Part shown: one piece after another, positions 32,389 through 41,247 of the stretch
Layout: the number at the start of each line of letters is the position of its first letter
How positions within the stretch are numbered: position 1 is the first letter of the stretch
Assembly (NCBI GenBank): GCA_964460035.1
Contig: CAYWPG010000024.1
Span: forward strand, 1 to 54,834
Direction: 5' to 3'
DNA from: CAYWPG01 sp964460035
GTDB taxonomy: Bacteria; Pseudomonadota; Gammaproteobacteria; Nitrococcales; AK92
Length of the DNA stretch: 54,834 nucleotides
The notes under the pieces: generated by a model
Databases searched by the model: none
Seen by the model: the letters and a program-made list of their open reading frames with translations, nothing else
Told to the model about the DNA's origin: nothing
Position numbers and translations under genes: made by a program

Positions 32389-35300
32389 CTACCGCCCCAG
32401 CGCCGCAGGCTTGTCTCCTGCGTTGGCGACCGCTTGCATGTTGCGGACGTAGAGGCTGCGCTGCGGGTAAGGAATTTCGATGCCGTGTTCGCGCAAGGCG
32501 CTGACGATGCCGACGTGCAGCTCGTGGGCCAGTGGCATGCGGTCGGCTAGCTCGCGTACGTAAGCGCGCAGCTCGAAGGTCAACGCGCTGTCGCCGAAGC
32601 CGGTGAGGAACACCGAGGGTTCTGGCTCGTCCATGACGCGGGGGTTAGTGTGAGCTACTCCCATCATCAGCCGGGTAACCAGCTCGGGATCGCTTTCATA
32701 GGGAACGCCGATCTTGACCGTCACGCGGGTGATCGGATCGCTCAGCGTCCAGTTCACCAGCCGCTCGGTAATGAACGTCTTGTTGGGAATGATGATCTCG
32801 CGGCGTTCGGGGTCGATGACCGTGGTCGCGCGTATGCGTATGCGCGTCACGGTGCCCGACAGCTCGCCCACGGTGATGGTGTCGCCGACCCGTATCGGTC
32901 GCTCGAACAGGACGATCAGCCCGGAGACGAAGTTCGCGAAGATTTCCTGCAGGCCGAAGCCCAGGCCCAGACCCAGGGCTGCGACCAGCCACTGCGCCTT
33001 GCTCCAGCTGATTCCTAGCAGGCTGATCGCAGCGACCAGGCCGATGATGATGATCGTGTAGCGGGATATCGCGGTAATGGCGTAGCGCGTGCCGGCGTCT
33101 ATGGCCAGCCGTGGCAGTATGCTGATTTCCAAGATGCCGGGCAGATTGCGCGCGGCGAGCATGGTGCCGGCACCGATGCTGCTCGCCAGAATGACGTCCA
33201 CCAAGGTGATGGGGATCAAGCGTTCGCCGTCGGGGCTGGCGTGCTGCCATAGCACGATGTCTCTCAGAATGTTCAGGGCCGGCATCAGGTCAACCCAGAT
33301 CATCCACAGGCCGATCACTATGACGATGCCCACCGTCAGGTGCAGAAGGCCCCGGCTTTGCTCTTCAATGGTGGCCAGGTCTATCTGCGGTTCCGCGCTC
33401 TTGGCGGCGACCGCCAGGCTCGCACCGGCCTGGCGCGCGGCCCGCATGGCAGCGCGGCGCGCACGCGCGCGGGTCAGCGCCAGACGGCGCTCCATGAGCT
33501 TGAGCCAGCGCAGGGCCAGATTCGCTGCAATGCCGGCGGTCACCAGCAGCGCTCCGGTGGTGAACAGACGGCTTTGCAGTTGCAAGGCCGTGTAGTAATA
33601 GCCATAAGCGGCCATCGCGCCGAGCAGCAGGGGCAGGGTCACCGCCAGCGGATAGCCCAGGTAGCGCAACCACCACCAGCGGCCGTGCAATTCGGGCGCC
33701 CGCAGTCCTGTCACCGCGCCGCGCTGCGGATGCAGCACGCGGCGCGAGAACACGGCCAGCATTAGCGTGCCGAGCAAAAAGGCGGCACGTCCCAGGCTCT
33801 CCCGGTGCGCCTCGTGCGCCTGCCACTCGGTTATGCTGATCAGAAACGTCACTGGCAGTGCTATCAGCAATAGCCAGCTGAGGTTGTGCCAGAGCACCCG
33901 CCGGGAGTGCTCGCTCCACTGGAAATGAGCCTGCACAAGCCCTTCGCGTCGACACAGCTGGCGCATGGAGTCTATGAACAGCGCTACCAGCGCTGCGTTC
34001 TGCAGCCCGTGTCCTGCCGCTGCGGCGAATGCGCTGGCATCGAACGGCTGGAGTATGAGCCAGCCGAGCAGGTAGAGCAGCAGCGGCAATGGCAGCGCCA
34101 GCAAAGGTGTCATCAACAGGACTTGAGCGGTAAGCGTGAAACGGTCGCTGTGGACGCGGCCTATGCGCGTCGCGGCGGCATGCAGGCGCTGGCGCAGCGC
34201 CCGGCGCGCGCGCAGCAGCACCGCCATGAGCAGAAGCACAAAGCCCGTCAGCGGTAGATTCTCGTCCAGGCCCTTGCGCGCCGCGACCATTACCTCGCGC
34301 CAGTTGTCGCTGTCCGCCAGCCAGCCCGCCGAGCTCGTCAGGCTTTTCAGCCAAGCCAGGTCCAGCGGTGCCGAACTGGCGATCCAGAACAGGCTCTCGT
34401 CGAGCAGGGTGGCGTATTGCGCGGCCTGGCGCGCGAGTTCGCTCTGATCGCGGTCCAAATCGGCGAGCAGATCGATGTAGCGCGCATAATTCACCGCCAG
34501 CTCGTCCATCAGCGAGACGCGGTCTTCGAGCAACAAGCGCAGTTCCCGCTCGACCTGTGCCCGCGTATCGGGCTCCAGATCTTGCTCTACTCGTGTCTCC
34601 ATCAGCATTTTGAGCTGTTGCTGGATGGGCGCGAACTCGCGCCGCTGCTGCTCTATGCGAAACTGCGCGAGGCGAGCGTCGGTGATACGTTGCTGGCGTC
34701 GCTTGGCGCTGCGCTCGTAGTCGTTCAGATCCGGCAGCAGCTGACGCTCGCGCCGCAAAGCTTCGCCCAGCGCTTCGTTAAGACCGGCTATCTCCAGCTG
34801 GCGGCGGGTGCTCTGATAGCTTTTGTTGATCTGGGCGAGCTGGCTGGCTATCCGGTCCTGACTGGAGCTGGTGCGCTCGATCTGTACCACCAGCTCTGAG
34901 AGCTGCTGGCTCAGCTCGGCGTTGATCTGCGCAACATCGAGCAGGACGGAGAAGGCGCCGCCGGCCTCGCGTTTGGCTCTGGCGGCCGACTCGGCCGCCT
35001 GGGCCGCCTCCGCGCGGCTTTGCAGATTGGCCAGCTCCTGAATGCGCTTGAGCCGGGCGGCTTCCTCCTGCAACTGAAAGGCGAGCAGCTCGCGCTGCGC
35101 GTTCAATAGCGCAAGGCGGGCGTCGTGACTCAGCAGCTCCTGCTCCAGCATATCGATCTGGGCCGTCGCCGCATGGCGCTGCGCGATGAGCGCGGTACCG
35201 CGGGCATCGCGCAGCCGCTCGTTCTCCGACTCGGCAAGCGGATTCTGTAGCTCCGCGTCGGCTTCGTCCCGCCGCTGGCGGGCCGCGGCCAGCTCCTCGC

Positions 35301-35838
35301 GCGCGGCCAGCGGCCGCGATAGCTGAGCCCGCAGTTGCTCGTCGAGCTCCTTAAGACGGTTCTGAAGCGCGGTGTACTCCGCCCGTTTCTGGATGAGCAG
35401 TTGCTTGAACTCGGCACGCGCTTCGCCGCGCGCGAGCAGCGGTTCGTTGGCAGCGGACGGAGCGGCCCGAGCCTGGCTGAGGCGTTCGCGCAGCTGCGCG
35501 GTTTGTTCGGGCGCGCTGCTTAGCGCTTGGCGATAGCGCTCGGCGGTCTTGGCATAGTTCTGTGCGGCGGCAAGGCGCTCGGCGGCCGCGCGGTATAGCG
35601 ACAGCGCTTGGTTGCGAATGGTTTCGTTGAGCGAGCTTGCTTGCTCCAGCGCAGCTATGCGTTCTTGAATCTGCTCCTGGGAGGGTAACTCCTGTCCCGG
35701 TGCGAGCACCACGGGTGGAGGTTCGGAAGCCTCGCTGGCTGGGCTCTGCGCGGGCTTGGCAGCCAGAGCGGGAAGCCAGAATGTCAGCAGCAACAGCATG
35801 GCCACGAGCCGTGGTATGGCTGGCGACTGTGATCTCAT
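32389..35838 (-). CDS. mscK: Large mechanosensitive channel, MscK/KefA type
   Basis: A 1149-residue MscS-superfamily channel that releases solutes on membrane stretch. A signal peptide ends near ALA-A at residue 26. A long periplasmic coiled-coil region (many EQ/AR-rich heptads, about 55-470) follows, then multiple membrane segments (about 530-960), and a C-terminal MscS core with GLGLGFGLQEIFANFVSG, FERPIRVGDTI and PNKTFITERLVNW. Length matches E. coli MscK (1120) and MscM (1107); which of the two it serves as cannot be told, so the symbol is tentative. Confidence 0.88.
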   Translation of the reverse strand: MRSQSPAIPRLVAMLLLLTFWLPALAAKPAQSPASEASEPPPVVLAPGQELPSQEQIQERIAALEQASSLNETIRNQALSLYRAAAERLAAAQNYAKTAERYRQALSSAPEQTAQLRERLSQARAAPSAANEPLLARGEARAEFKQLLIQKRAEYTALQNRLKELDEQLRAQLSRPLAAREELAAARQRRDEADAELQNPLAESENERLRDARGTALIAQRHAATAQIDMLEQELLSHDARLALLNAQRELLAFQLQEEAARLKRIQELANLQSRAEAAQAAESAARAKREAGGAFSVLLDVAQINAELSQQLSELVVQIERTSSSQDRIASQLAQINKSYQSTRRQLEIAGLNEALGEALRRERQLLPDLNDYERSAKRRQQRITDARLAQFRIEQQRREFAPIQQQLKMLMETRVEQDLEPDTRAQVERELRLLLEDRVSLMDELAVNYARYIDLLADLDRDQSELARQAAQYATLLDESLFWIASSAPLDLAWLKSLTSSAGWLADSDNWREVMVAARKGLDENLPLTGFVLLLMAVLLRARRALRQRLHAAATRIGRVHSDRFTLTAQVLLMTPLLALPLPLLLYLLGWLILQPFDASAFAAAAGHGLQNAALVALFIDSMRQLCRREGLVQAHFQWSEHSRRVLWHNLSWLLLIALPVTFLISITEWQAHEAHRESLGRAAFLLGTLMLAVFSRRVLHPQRGAVTGLRAPELHGRWWWLRYLGYPLAVTLPLLLGAMAAYGYYYTALQLQSRLFTTGALLVTAGIAANLALRWLKLMERRLALTRARARRAAMRAARQAGASLAVAAKSAEPQIDLATIEEQSRGLLHLTVGIVIVIGLWMIWVDLMPALNILRDIVLWQHASPDGERLIPITLVDVILASSIGAGTMLAARNLPGILEISILPRLAIDAGTRYAITAISRYTIIIIGLVAAISLLGISWSKAQWLVAALGLGLGFGLQEIFANFVSGLIVLFERPIRVGDTITVGELSGTVTRIRIRATTVIDPERREIIIPNKTFITERLVNWTLSDPITRVTVKIGVPYESDPELVTRLMMGVAHTNPRVMDEPEPSVFLTGFGDSALTFELRAYVRELADRMPLAHELHVGIVSALREHGIEIPYPQRSLYVRNMQAVANAGDKPAALGR

Positions 35839-36148
35839 GCGAATCCGCCCTTGTTGTTCGTTCCATTGTCACGCCGGCGTAAAGGCAGGCCGTAACCGAA
35901 GTCCGATTCGGTCGTGAGACTACGCACGACTTTTGTGTCCGGTGCGATGGGACTGCACGTTGAGTAATGCTCGGAGCCGGCGGGGGCGGGGAAAGTTCCA
36001 GCGTGGTGCAAGAACTGCAAAGCGCATCACGCTAAGCATTCGAACCAGTCGTCCAGCAGGCTGTGGCATAGAGCGCCGGGATCGGGCGCTGCGGGCAGGC
36101 CGACAGCGCGGACCGGAGTCCGCAGAAGTCTTTACGCGGCATGTACCG
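35839..36148. other. Gene-free gap upstream of the mscK-type gene
   Basis: About 310 bases between the CAP-domain gene and the MscK-type gene. I see no ORF with a ribosome-binding site, no U-tract terminator and no clear promoter, though the mscK promoter must lie here or upstream. Confidence 0.4.
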
Positions 36149-36667
36149 CTATCGCTCGGGTGGTTGTTCCTCGGACGCAGGGGTCAGGAAAATCTGTGTG
36201 AAGTAATAGCTCTGATTTTCGCGCCAGATCCCGACCCCGGTGCGCTGAAAGTGGGCGTTCAGTATGTTGGCGCGATGCCCGGGACTGGCGAGCCAGCCCT
36301 CCACCGCCGCGGCAATCGGGTAGGTAATGCCTTCGTTGAAGGCGATGTTTTCGCCGATACGGCGGTATTCGATGCCGGCAGCTCTGGCGCGGGCGGCGAC
36401 ATCACGGCCCTGTGGATCGACATGGTCGAAGAATTCGTACTCGTGCATGGCGCGGCTGTGCTCGCGCGCTAGCCGCGCGAGCCGGGTGTCGTAGGCTAGC
36501 GGTGCCAAGCCGTGTTCCTGCCGTACCCGGTTGACTTCCTTGAGCACTGCCTCTTCCAGTCGCTCCAGCGACGGGGCTTCGCTTTCGCTGAACGGCGCTG
36601 CCGGCGGCAGTGGGGCGAGCCAGAGAAGGATCAGCAGCAGGCAGGTGCGGCTTTGGCGCGATACCAT
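36149..36667 (-). CDS. Secreted CAP/SCP-domain protein
   Basis: A 172-residue exported protein. A signal peptide (LLLILLWLAPLPPAA) is followed at about 45-160 by a CAP (cysteine-rich secretory/SCP-like) domain. Signatures are VLKEVNRVRQEHGLAPL, LARLAREHSRAM, FFDHVDPQGRD with its His, GENIAF, and the late GWLASPGHRANIL with the second His. Bacterial CAP proteins are common, extracytoplasmic and of unclear function. The start at 36667 has GGAGG upstream; 25 upstream open codons are dropped. It lies 84 bases downstream of sufE. Confidence 0.9.
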   Translation of the reverse strand: MVSRQSRTCLLLILLWLAPLPPAAPFSESEAPSLERLEEAVLKEVNRVRQEHGLAPLAYDTRLARLAREHSRAMHEYEFFDHVDPQGRDVAARARAAGIEYRRIGENIAFNEGITYPIAAAVEGWLASPGHRANILNAHFQRTGVGIWRENQSYYFTQIFLTPASEEQPPER

Positions 36668-36751
36668 CGTGCGCCTCCGGCAGGCGGCGATAACGGCGAG
36701 CAGATAGGGAGGTGGGGGTGTCCCGCCGGCGCGGCAACACAATACCGGTGC

Positions 36752-37165
36752 TTAACCGGCAGCGGCTCGGGCCAGTTCCTTTATCCTCTGGACGGTGGCG
36801 TAGAACCCGCTGCGTCGGTTGGGGCTGAGATTCTGTTCCAGTCCAAGGCGGGTAAAGATCTCGGTGATATCGGTATCGACGATTTGCTGCGCGGTCTTGC
36901 CGGAATAAGTCAGCAGTATGATCGCCAGCAGGCCCTTGACGATGAACGAGTCGCTATCGGCACGGAACGTTATCGTGGGCGGGTTGCCGTCATGCACTTC
37001 CGGAATCAGCCAAACCTGGCTGGTGCAGCCTTGCACGCGGTTCGCCTCGGTTTTCTCCGCCTCGCTAACCCCAGGCAGCTTGCGACCAAGGTCGATCAGG
37101 AGACGGTAGCGGTCCTCCCAATCGGTGATTAGAGCGAAAGTATCGAGAAGGTCCTGTAGTTCCAT
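36752..37165 (-). CDS. sufE: Cysteine desulfuration protein SufE
   Basis: A 137-residue SufE that accepts sulfur from a cysteine desulfurase for Fe-S assembly. The active-site Cys47 lies in VQGCTSQVWL; other family marks are DWEDRYRLLIDLGRKLP, ANRV and LSPNRRSGFYATV. Length equals E. coli SufE (138). The open frame runs far upstream, but that part is Arg-rich and non-coding, so the start is 37165. No other suf gene is in the window, so it stands alone. Its stop codon sits in the loop of a 5-bp hairpin (36745-36759). A promoter candidate lies at 37204-37231. Confidence 0.95.
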   Translation of the reverse strand: MELQDLLDTFALITDWEDRYRLLIDLGRKLPGVSEAEKTEANRVQGCTSQVWLIPEVHDGNPPTITFRADSDSFIVKGLLAIILLTYSGKTAQQIVDTDITEIFTRLGLEQNLSPNRRSGFYATVQRIKELARAAAG

Positions 37166-37203
37166 CGGGTGTTTGCTGCCGCGGCGGTTGTTACAGGGCG
37201 CCC

Positions 37204-37231
37204 ATTGTGCCCGCCTCAGGCGGAACGTCAA
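37204..37231 (-). promoter_or_regulatory. Candidate sigma-70 promoter of sufE
   Basis: On the minus strand TTGACG (37231-37226) and CACAAT (37209-37204) are spaced by 16 bases and match the consensus in 5 and 4 positions. The predicted start is about 30 bases before the sufE ATG. Confidence 0.45.
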
Positions 37232-37333
37232 GCGCCGATACGCGCTCGGTCCGCTGTTGCTGGCAGGTGAGGTTGCGGCGCGGTGTTGCCGGAGCAAGGC
37301 GCAGCGCCACGTCGGGAGCGGGAAGGGGAGAGC

Positions 37334-37358
37334 GGAGCGCCGGCGATGCCGGCGCTCC
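37334..37358 (-). terminator. Perfect 11-bp hairpin after pckG
   Basis: GGAGCGCCGGC (37334-37344) pairs perfectly with GCCGGCGCTCC (37348-37358) around a 3-base loop, 13 bases beyond the pckG stop. There is no U-tract. Confidence 0.5.
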
Positions 37359-37371
37359 CGCAGTAAATAGC

Positions 37372-39189
37372 TCAGGCCGTCTTGATCTTCTGCTGGCGCT
37401 CGCCGCCGGCGAGCAAGCGTTGCTTGAGTTGCTCGAGCTCCTCGAGCAGACCCGCGGGCATGCGATCGCCGAACTGCGCGTAGTACTGCTCGATCAGCGG
37501 TATCTCGGCCAGCCAGCCCTCCACGTCCACGCCCAGCAGGGTAGCGAGCGTCTCCTCGTCCAGCTCCAGGCCGCTGAGATCGAGCGCATCCTTGGTGGGC
37601 AGAAGGCCGATGGGCGTTTCGACGGCTTCGGCCTTGCCGTCGCAGCGCTCGAAGATCCACTTGAGCACGCGGCTGTTATCCGAGAAGCCCGGCCAGAGGA
37701 ACTTGCCGTCCTCGCCTTTGCGGAACCAGTTGACGTAGAAGATCTTCGGCAGCTGGGCGCCGTCGCGCTCGCCGATGGCCAGCCAGTGCGACCAGTAGTC
37801 GGCCATGTTGTAGCCGCAGAACGGCAGCATCGCCATCGGGTCGCGGCGCAGCTCGCCGATCTTGCCGGTTGCCGCGGCGGTCTTCTCCGAACTGATGATG
37901 GAGCCGAAGAAGGTCCCCTGGCGCCAATCGCGCGCTTCGTTGACCAGCGGCACCACCGTCGCGCGGCGGCCGCCGAAGAGAATGGCGCTGATCGGCACCC
38001 CCTTGGGGTCGTTCCACTCGGGTGCGATCACCGGGCACTGCGAAGCCGGAGCGGTGAAGCGTGCGTTGGGATGAGCTGCGTCGCGCCCGCTGTCCGGCGT
38101 CCAGCGCTGACCTCTCCAGTCGGTGAGCGTGGCCGGCGCCTCGTCGGTCATGTCTTCCCACCACACATCGCCGTCGTCGGTGAGCGCGCAGTTGGTGAAA
38201 AAGACGTTCCCGTACAGCGTCTTCATCGCGTTCGGGTTCGACTTCATGCTGGTACCCGGTGCGACGCCGAAGAAGCCGGCCTCCGGGTTGATGGCATAGA
38301 GCCGGCCGTCCTCGCCGAACTTCATCCAGGCAATGTCATCGCCGATGGTCTCCACCTTCCAGCCGGGGATGTTGGGGGTGAGCATGGCGAGGTTGGTTTT
38401 GCCGCAGGCGCTGGGGAAGGCGGCGGTGATGTACTTCACTCCGCCCTGCGGCGAAGTGAGCTTGAGGATCAGCATGTGCTCCGCCAGCCAGCCCTCATCG
38501 CGCGCCATGGCCGAGGCGATGCGCAGCGCGAAGCACTTCGTGCCCAGCAGAGCGTTGCCGCCGTAGCCCGAGCCGAACGACCAGATTTCGCGCGTTTCGG
38601 GGAAATGGACGATGTACTTGTTATCGGCGTTGCAGGGCCAGGGCACGTCCTGTTGGCCGGGCTCCAGCGGCGCGCCCACCGAGTGCAGGCATGGCACGAA
38701 CTCGCCGTCCTCGCCCAGGGCGTCGAGCACCGGCTTGCCCATGCGCGTCATGATGCGCATGTTGCAGACTACGTAGGGCGAGTCGCTGATCTGTACGCCG
38801 ATGTGAGCGATGGGCGAGCCTATCGGTCCCATGCTGAACGGAATCACGTACATGGTGCGGCCGCGCATGCAGCCGTCGAACAGGCCCTTGAGCGTGGCGC
38901 GCATCTCGGCCGGATCTCGCCAGTTGTTGGTCGGGCCGGCGTCCTGCGGGTTCTGCGAGCAGATGAAGGTACGGTCCTCCACACGGGCGACGTCGGCGGG
39001 GTCGGATAAGACCAGGTAGCTGTTGGGGCGCTTGGCTTCGTTGAGCTTGCGTGCCGTCCCCGCTTTCACCATCAGTTCGCAGAGTTCTTCGTACTCGGCG
39101 TCCGAGCCATCGCACCAGCGAATGGCGTCCGGTTTGCAAAGCGCGGCGACCTCGTCCACCCACGCTTTGAGCTTGCGATTGTTGGTCAT
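37372..39189 (-). CDS. pckG: Phosphoenolpyruvate carboxykinase (GTP)
   Basis: A 605-residue GTP-type PEPCK converting oxaloacetate and GTP to phosphoenolpyruvate, the first step of gluconeogenesis. Signatures: SQNPQDAGPTNNW, FGSGYGGNALLGTKCFALRI, the P-loop FPSACGKTNLAML with the reactive Cys, DDIAWMKFGEDGRLYAINPEAGFFG, and the late NWFRKGEDGKFLWPGFSDN. Length fits the GTP family (about 600-620), unlike ATP-type PckA (540). The ATG at 39189 has AAAGGGG upstream; 13 earlier codons are dropped. A perfect palindrome TGAACCGGTTCA lies 20 bases before the start. Confidence 0.96.
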   Translation of the reverse strand: MTNNRKLKAWVDEVAALCKPDAIRWCDGSDAEYEELCELMVKAGTARKLNEAKRPNSYLVLSDPADVARVEDRTFICSQNPQDAGPTNNWRDPAEMRATLKGLFDGCMRGRTMYVIPFSMGPIGSPIAHIGVQISDSPYVVCNMRIMTRMGKPVLDALGEDGEFVPCLHSVGAPLEPGQQDVPWPCNADNKYIVHFPETREIWSFGSGYGGNALLGTKCFALRIASAMARDEGWLAEHMLILKLTSPQGGVKYITAAFPSACGKTNLAMLTPNIPGWKVETIGDDIAWMKFGEDGRLYAINPEAGFFGVAPGTSMKSNPNAMKTLYGNVFFTNCALTDDGDVWWEDMTDEAPATLTDWRGQRWTPDSGRDAAHPNARFTAPASQCPVIAPEWNDPKGVPISAILFGGRRATVVPLVNEARDWRQGTFFGSIISSEKTAAATGKIGELRRDPMAMLPFCGYNMADYWSHWLAIGERDGAQLPKIFYVNWFRKGEDGKFLWPGFSDNSRVLKWIFERCDGKAEAVETPIGLLPTKDALDLSGLELDEETLATLLGVDVEGWLAEIPLIEQYYAQFGDRMPAGLLEELEQLKQRLLAGGERQQKIKTA

Positions 39190-39785
39190 TAGCGGTACCC
39201 CTTTGAATTGAACCGGTTCAGGCGGCACATGCGTGCCGGCCCAGGGTGTGAAAAATCTGCAATAGGGCCCTGCCGATCGTGTGCCGGACGGGGAAATAGC
39301 ACATCGATACCGGTGCCCTGGCGTTGCGTCGCAATGAGTGTCGACGGCATATGGTCGGGTAGCTGAAGGCGCATAGAAGAGGGTTCAACCCTGCTCCCAG
39401 GGCAGGGGACGCGCCGGCTGCCGTATCTTTTATTGTGTTCTTGTAATGGTTTTGGCATGGCTATTGGCCGGCGCGCCGCCGTAATCGTTAATTTTGGCCG
39501 ATACGAATTAAGATAGATCACCGCCGCCGTTCTTCCAGCGCGGCTTCCCGCGCGCCACGCTGCCCGGCGAGCGCCCCCCATGGCGCCCGCAGTGTACCAG
39601 CGTGCGCAGCATTAGCCGAATCGACGGAGGCGGTGTCTGCCGTGCGCTGCTTGGTGCTGCCGCGGCTAAGCTCTGCTACAGTGTTCCGTTGACCGTTCCG
39701 GTCGGGCCTGGCAACCCACATCAATAACGAAATGGCCATGCGATGTAGGCTTGGCTTTAGGGACCGGCAGCGCAGGCCTGGATCG
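39190..39785. other. Large divergent intergenic region between pckG and the HDAC-like gene
   Basis: About 600 bases without a supported gene. Next to pckG are the palindrome at 39209-39220 and a GGCAC-ATGC-GTGCC hairpin. A clearly AT-richer stretch at about 39425-39525 is the likeliest place for divergent promoters, though no -35/-10 pair is convincing. The part after 39600 is open in the HDAC-like frame upstream of the start chosen here. Confidence 0.5.
39209..39220. promoter_or_regulatory. LacI/Cra-like palindromic operator candidate before pckG
   Basis: TGAACCGGTTCA is a perfect 12-bp palindrome ending 20 bases before the pckG ATG. It has the central-CG architecture of LacI-family operators and differs from the Cra (FruR) core TGAAWCGWTTCA only at the two W positions. 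Cra controls gluconeogenic pck in enteric bacteria, so a sugar-responsive regulator is plausible here. Confidence 0.4.
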
Positions 39786-40748
39786 ATGTCGCGGTTCTTG
39801 CAGTGGTTTCGTCAACGGACGGTTGCCGTGAATACAGCCTATATCAGCCATCCGGAGTGTCTGGCACACGAGATGGACCCCGGGCACCCTGAGTGCCCCG
39901 AACGCATTCAGGCCGTTCAGGATCAGCTCCTGGCCGCCGGGTTGTTCTATCACCTGCGGCAGTACGACGCGCCGCTGGCCACGGTGGAGCACCTCCAGCG
40001 GGTGCATTCGCTGCTTTATATCAATGAGCTGATGAACATGGTCCCGACGGAGGGCCTGGTCAGGCTGGATCCGGATACCAGCATGGGCCCGGGTTCCATG
40101 CGCTCGGCGTTGCGCGCCGCCGGCGCGGGCGTGCTAGCCACCGAGCTGGTGCTCAAGGGCGAAGTGAGCAACGCATTTTGCAATGTGCGCCCACCGGGAC
40201 ATCACGCCGAACGCGCGCGTGCGATGGGGTTTTGCTTCTTCAACAACATCGCCGTGGCCGCGGCGCATGCAATGGAAGCGTTTGGCCTGCGGCGCGTTGC
40301 CATCCTCGATTTCGACGTTCACTTCGGTAACGGTACCGAGCAGATTTTTTACGACGACGACCGCGTCATGATTTGCTCGACCTTCGAGGACAATCTTTAC
40401 CCGTTCGTGCCGTACGCATCCACCGAGCGGCTGGTCAACGTGCCCTTGGCCGCCGGGACGCGGGGCTACGACTTTCGGGAAGCGGTGAGCATGTTCTGGT
40501 TGCCGAGCCTGGAGCGCTTCGCGCCGGAGATGATATTCATCTCGGCGGGATTCGACGGTCATGCCGAGGATGACCTGGCGCATTTCAGGCTCAACCAGCG
40601 CGACTACGCCTGGGTTACCGAGCAGATCCTCGCGATTGCGGACCGCTACTGCCAGGGCAGGGTGGTATCCATGCTGGAAGGAGGTTATGCGCTACATGCG
40701 CTTGGGCGCAGCGTGGCGGAACATGTGCGAGCGCTGATGCGGCTGTAG
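39786..40748 (+). CDS. Histone deacetylase-family (HDAC-like) amidohydrolase
   Basis: A zinc amidohydrolase of about 320 residues in the HDAC/acetoin-utilisation/acetylpolyamine-hydrolase superfamily. Active-site marks (numbered from the ATG at 39786): the charge-relay pair H139-H140 in RPPGHHAE, zinc ligands D177 and H179 in DFDVHFGNG, and D257 in SAGFDGH; the late MLEGGYAL holds the family glycine pair. It may deacetylate proteins or polyamines. The start is uncertain: an earlier ATG at 39732 or a GTG at 39828, directly before NTAYISHPECL, are alternatives, none with a strong ribosome-binding site. Monocistronic. Confidence 0.9.
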   Translation: MSRFLQWFRQRTVAVNTAYISHPECLAHEMDPGHPECPERIQAVQDQLLAAGLFYHLRQYDAPLATVEHLQRVHSLLYINELMNMVPTEGLVRLDPDTSMGPGSMRSALRAAGAGVLATELVLKGEVSNAFCNVRPPGHHAERARAMGFCFFNNIAVAAAHAMEAFGLRRVAILDFDVHFGNGTEQIFYDDDRVMICSTFEDNLYPFVPYASTERLVNVPLAAGTRGYDFREAVSMFWLPSLERFAPEMIFISAGFDGHAEDDLAHFRLNQRDYAWVTEQILAIADRYCQGRVVSMLEGGYALHALGRSVAEHVRALMRL

Positions 40749-41247
40749 CGAACGCTTTATCCTCGCCGGAAATACCGGTAAATGGACCTCATAGAAGCCA
40801 TTAATTCGGGTGATAATTTCCGGTCCGCGCGGACATGCGGCCGCGAATGTCAAGGCATGTTCTATTTCTTATGGTGGGTTCCGTCCAAAAAATAATAAGC
40901 TTTTTGTCCGTGAGAGCTTGCTTGGAATAAGGACGTATTATAAGGACTCATCCGCCGATAGAGGGCCGAAATAAAATGCTGGCTTGGTTGCTCTAACACA
41001 GAGGGCTATGCGAGGCCGGTTTCAATAATAAGTTGTCGTGTTTTTCGTGATCTTCCGGGGGTGACCTAGCGGGCGGCAGCTCTTCTTTTATCGGTTTGTA
41101 TACGTCGGTACGGCGTCGACCGCCAGGTTGGCACCGCAAACCTCGCGTCCGAGGCGCCGTGCGCGTCGTTGTGCAATTCATTGGCAGTGTCGCTGGAGTG
41201 GCCCTGCGCGGGTTCTGCGGCTAATTGTTCTTTACAAGGAGGATTAC
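40749..41247. other. AT-richer non-coding region before the slipin gene
   Basis: About 500 bases, visibly richer in A+T than the rest of the window, with runs such as CAAAAAATAATAAGC. Several -10-like hexamers occur (GATAAT at 40812, TATTAT at 40936) without matching -35 boxes. No ORF with a ribosome-binding site was found until AAGGAGG before the slipin ATG. It may be a long regulated leader, house a small RNA, or be a remnant of transferred DNA. Confidence 0.5.

Noticed and set aside
37207..39009. 600-codon plus-strand ORF opposite pckG
   Set aside because: GC-rich antisense shadow of a highly conserved enzyme; no domain and no ribosome-binding site.
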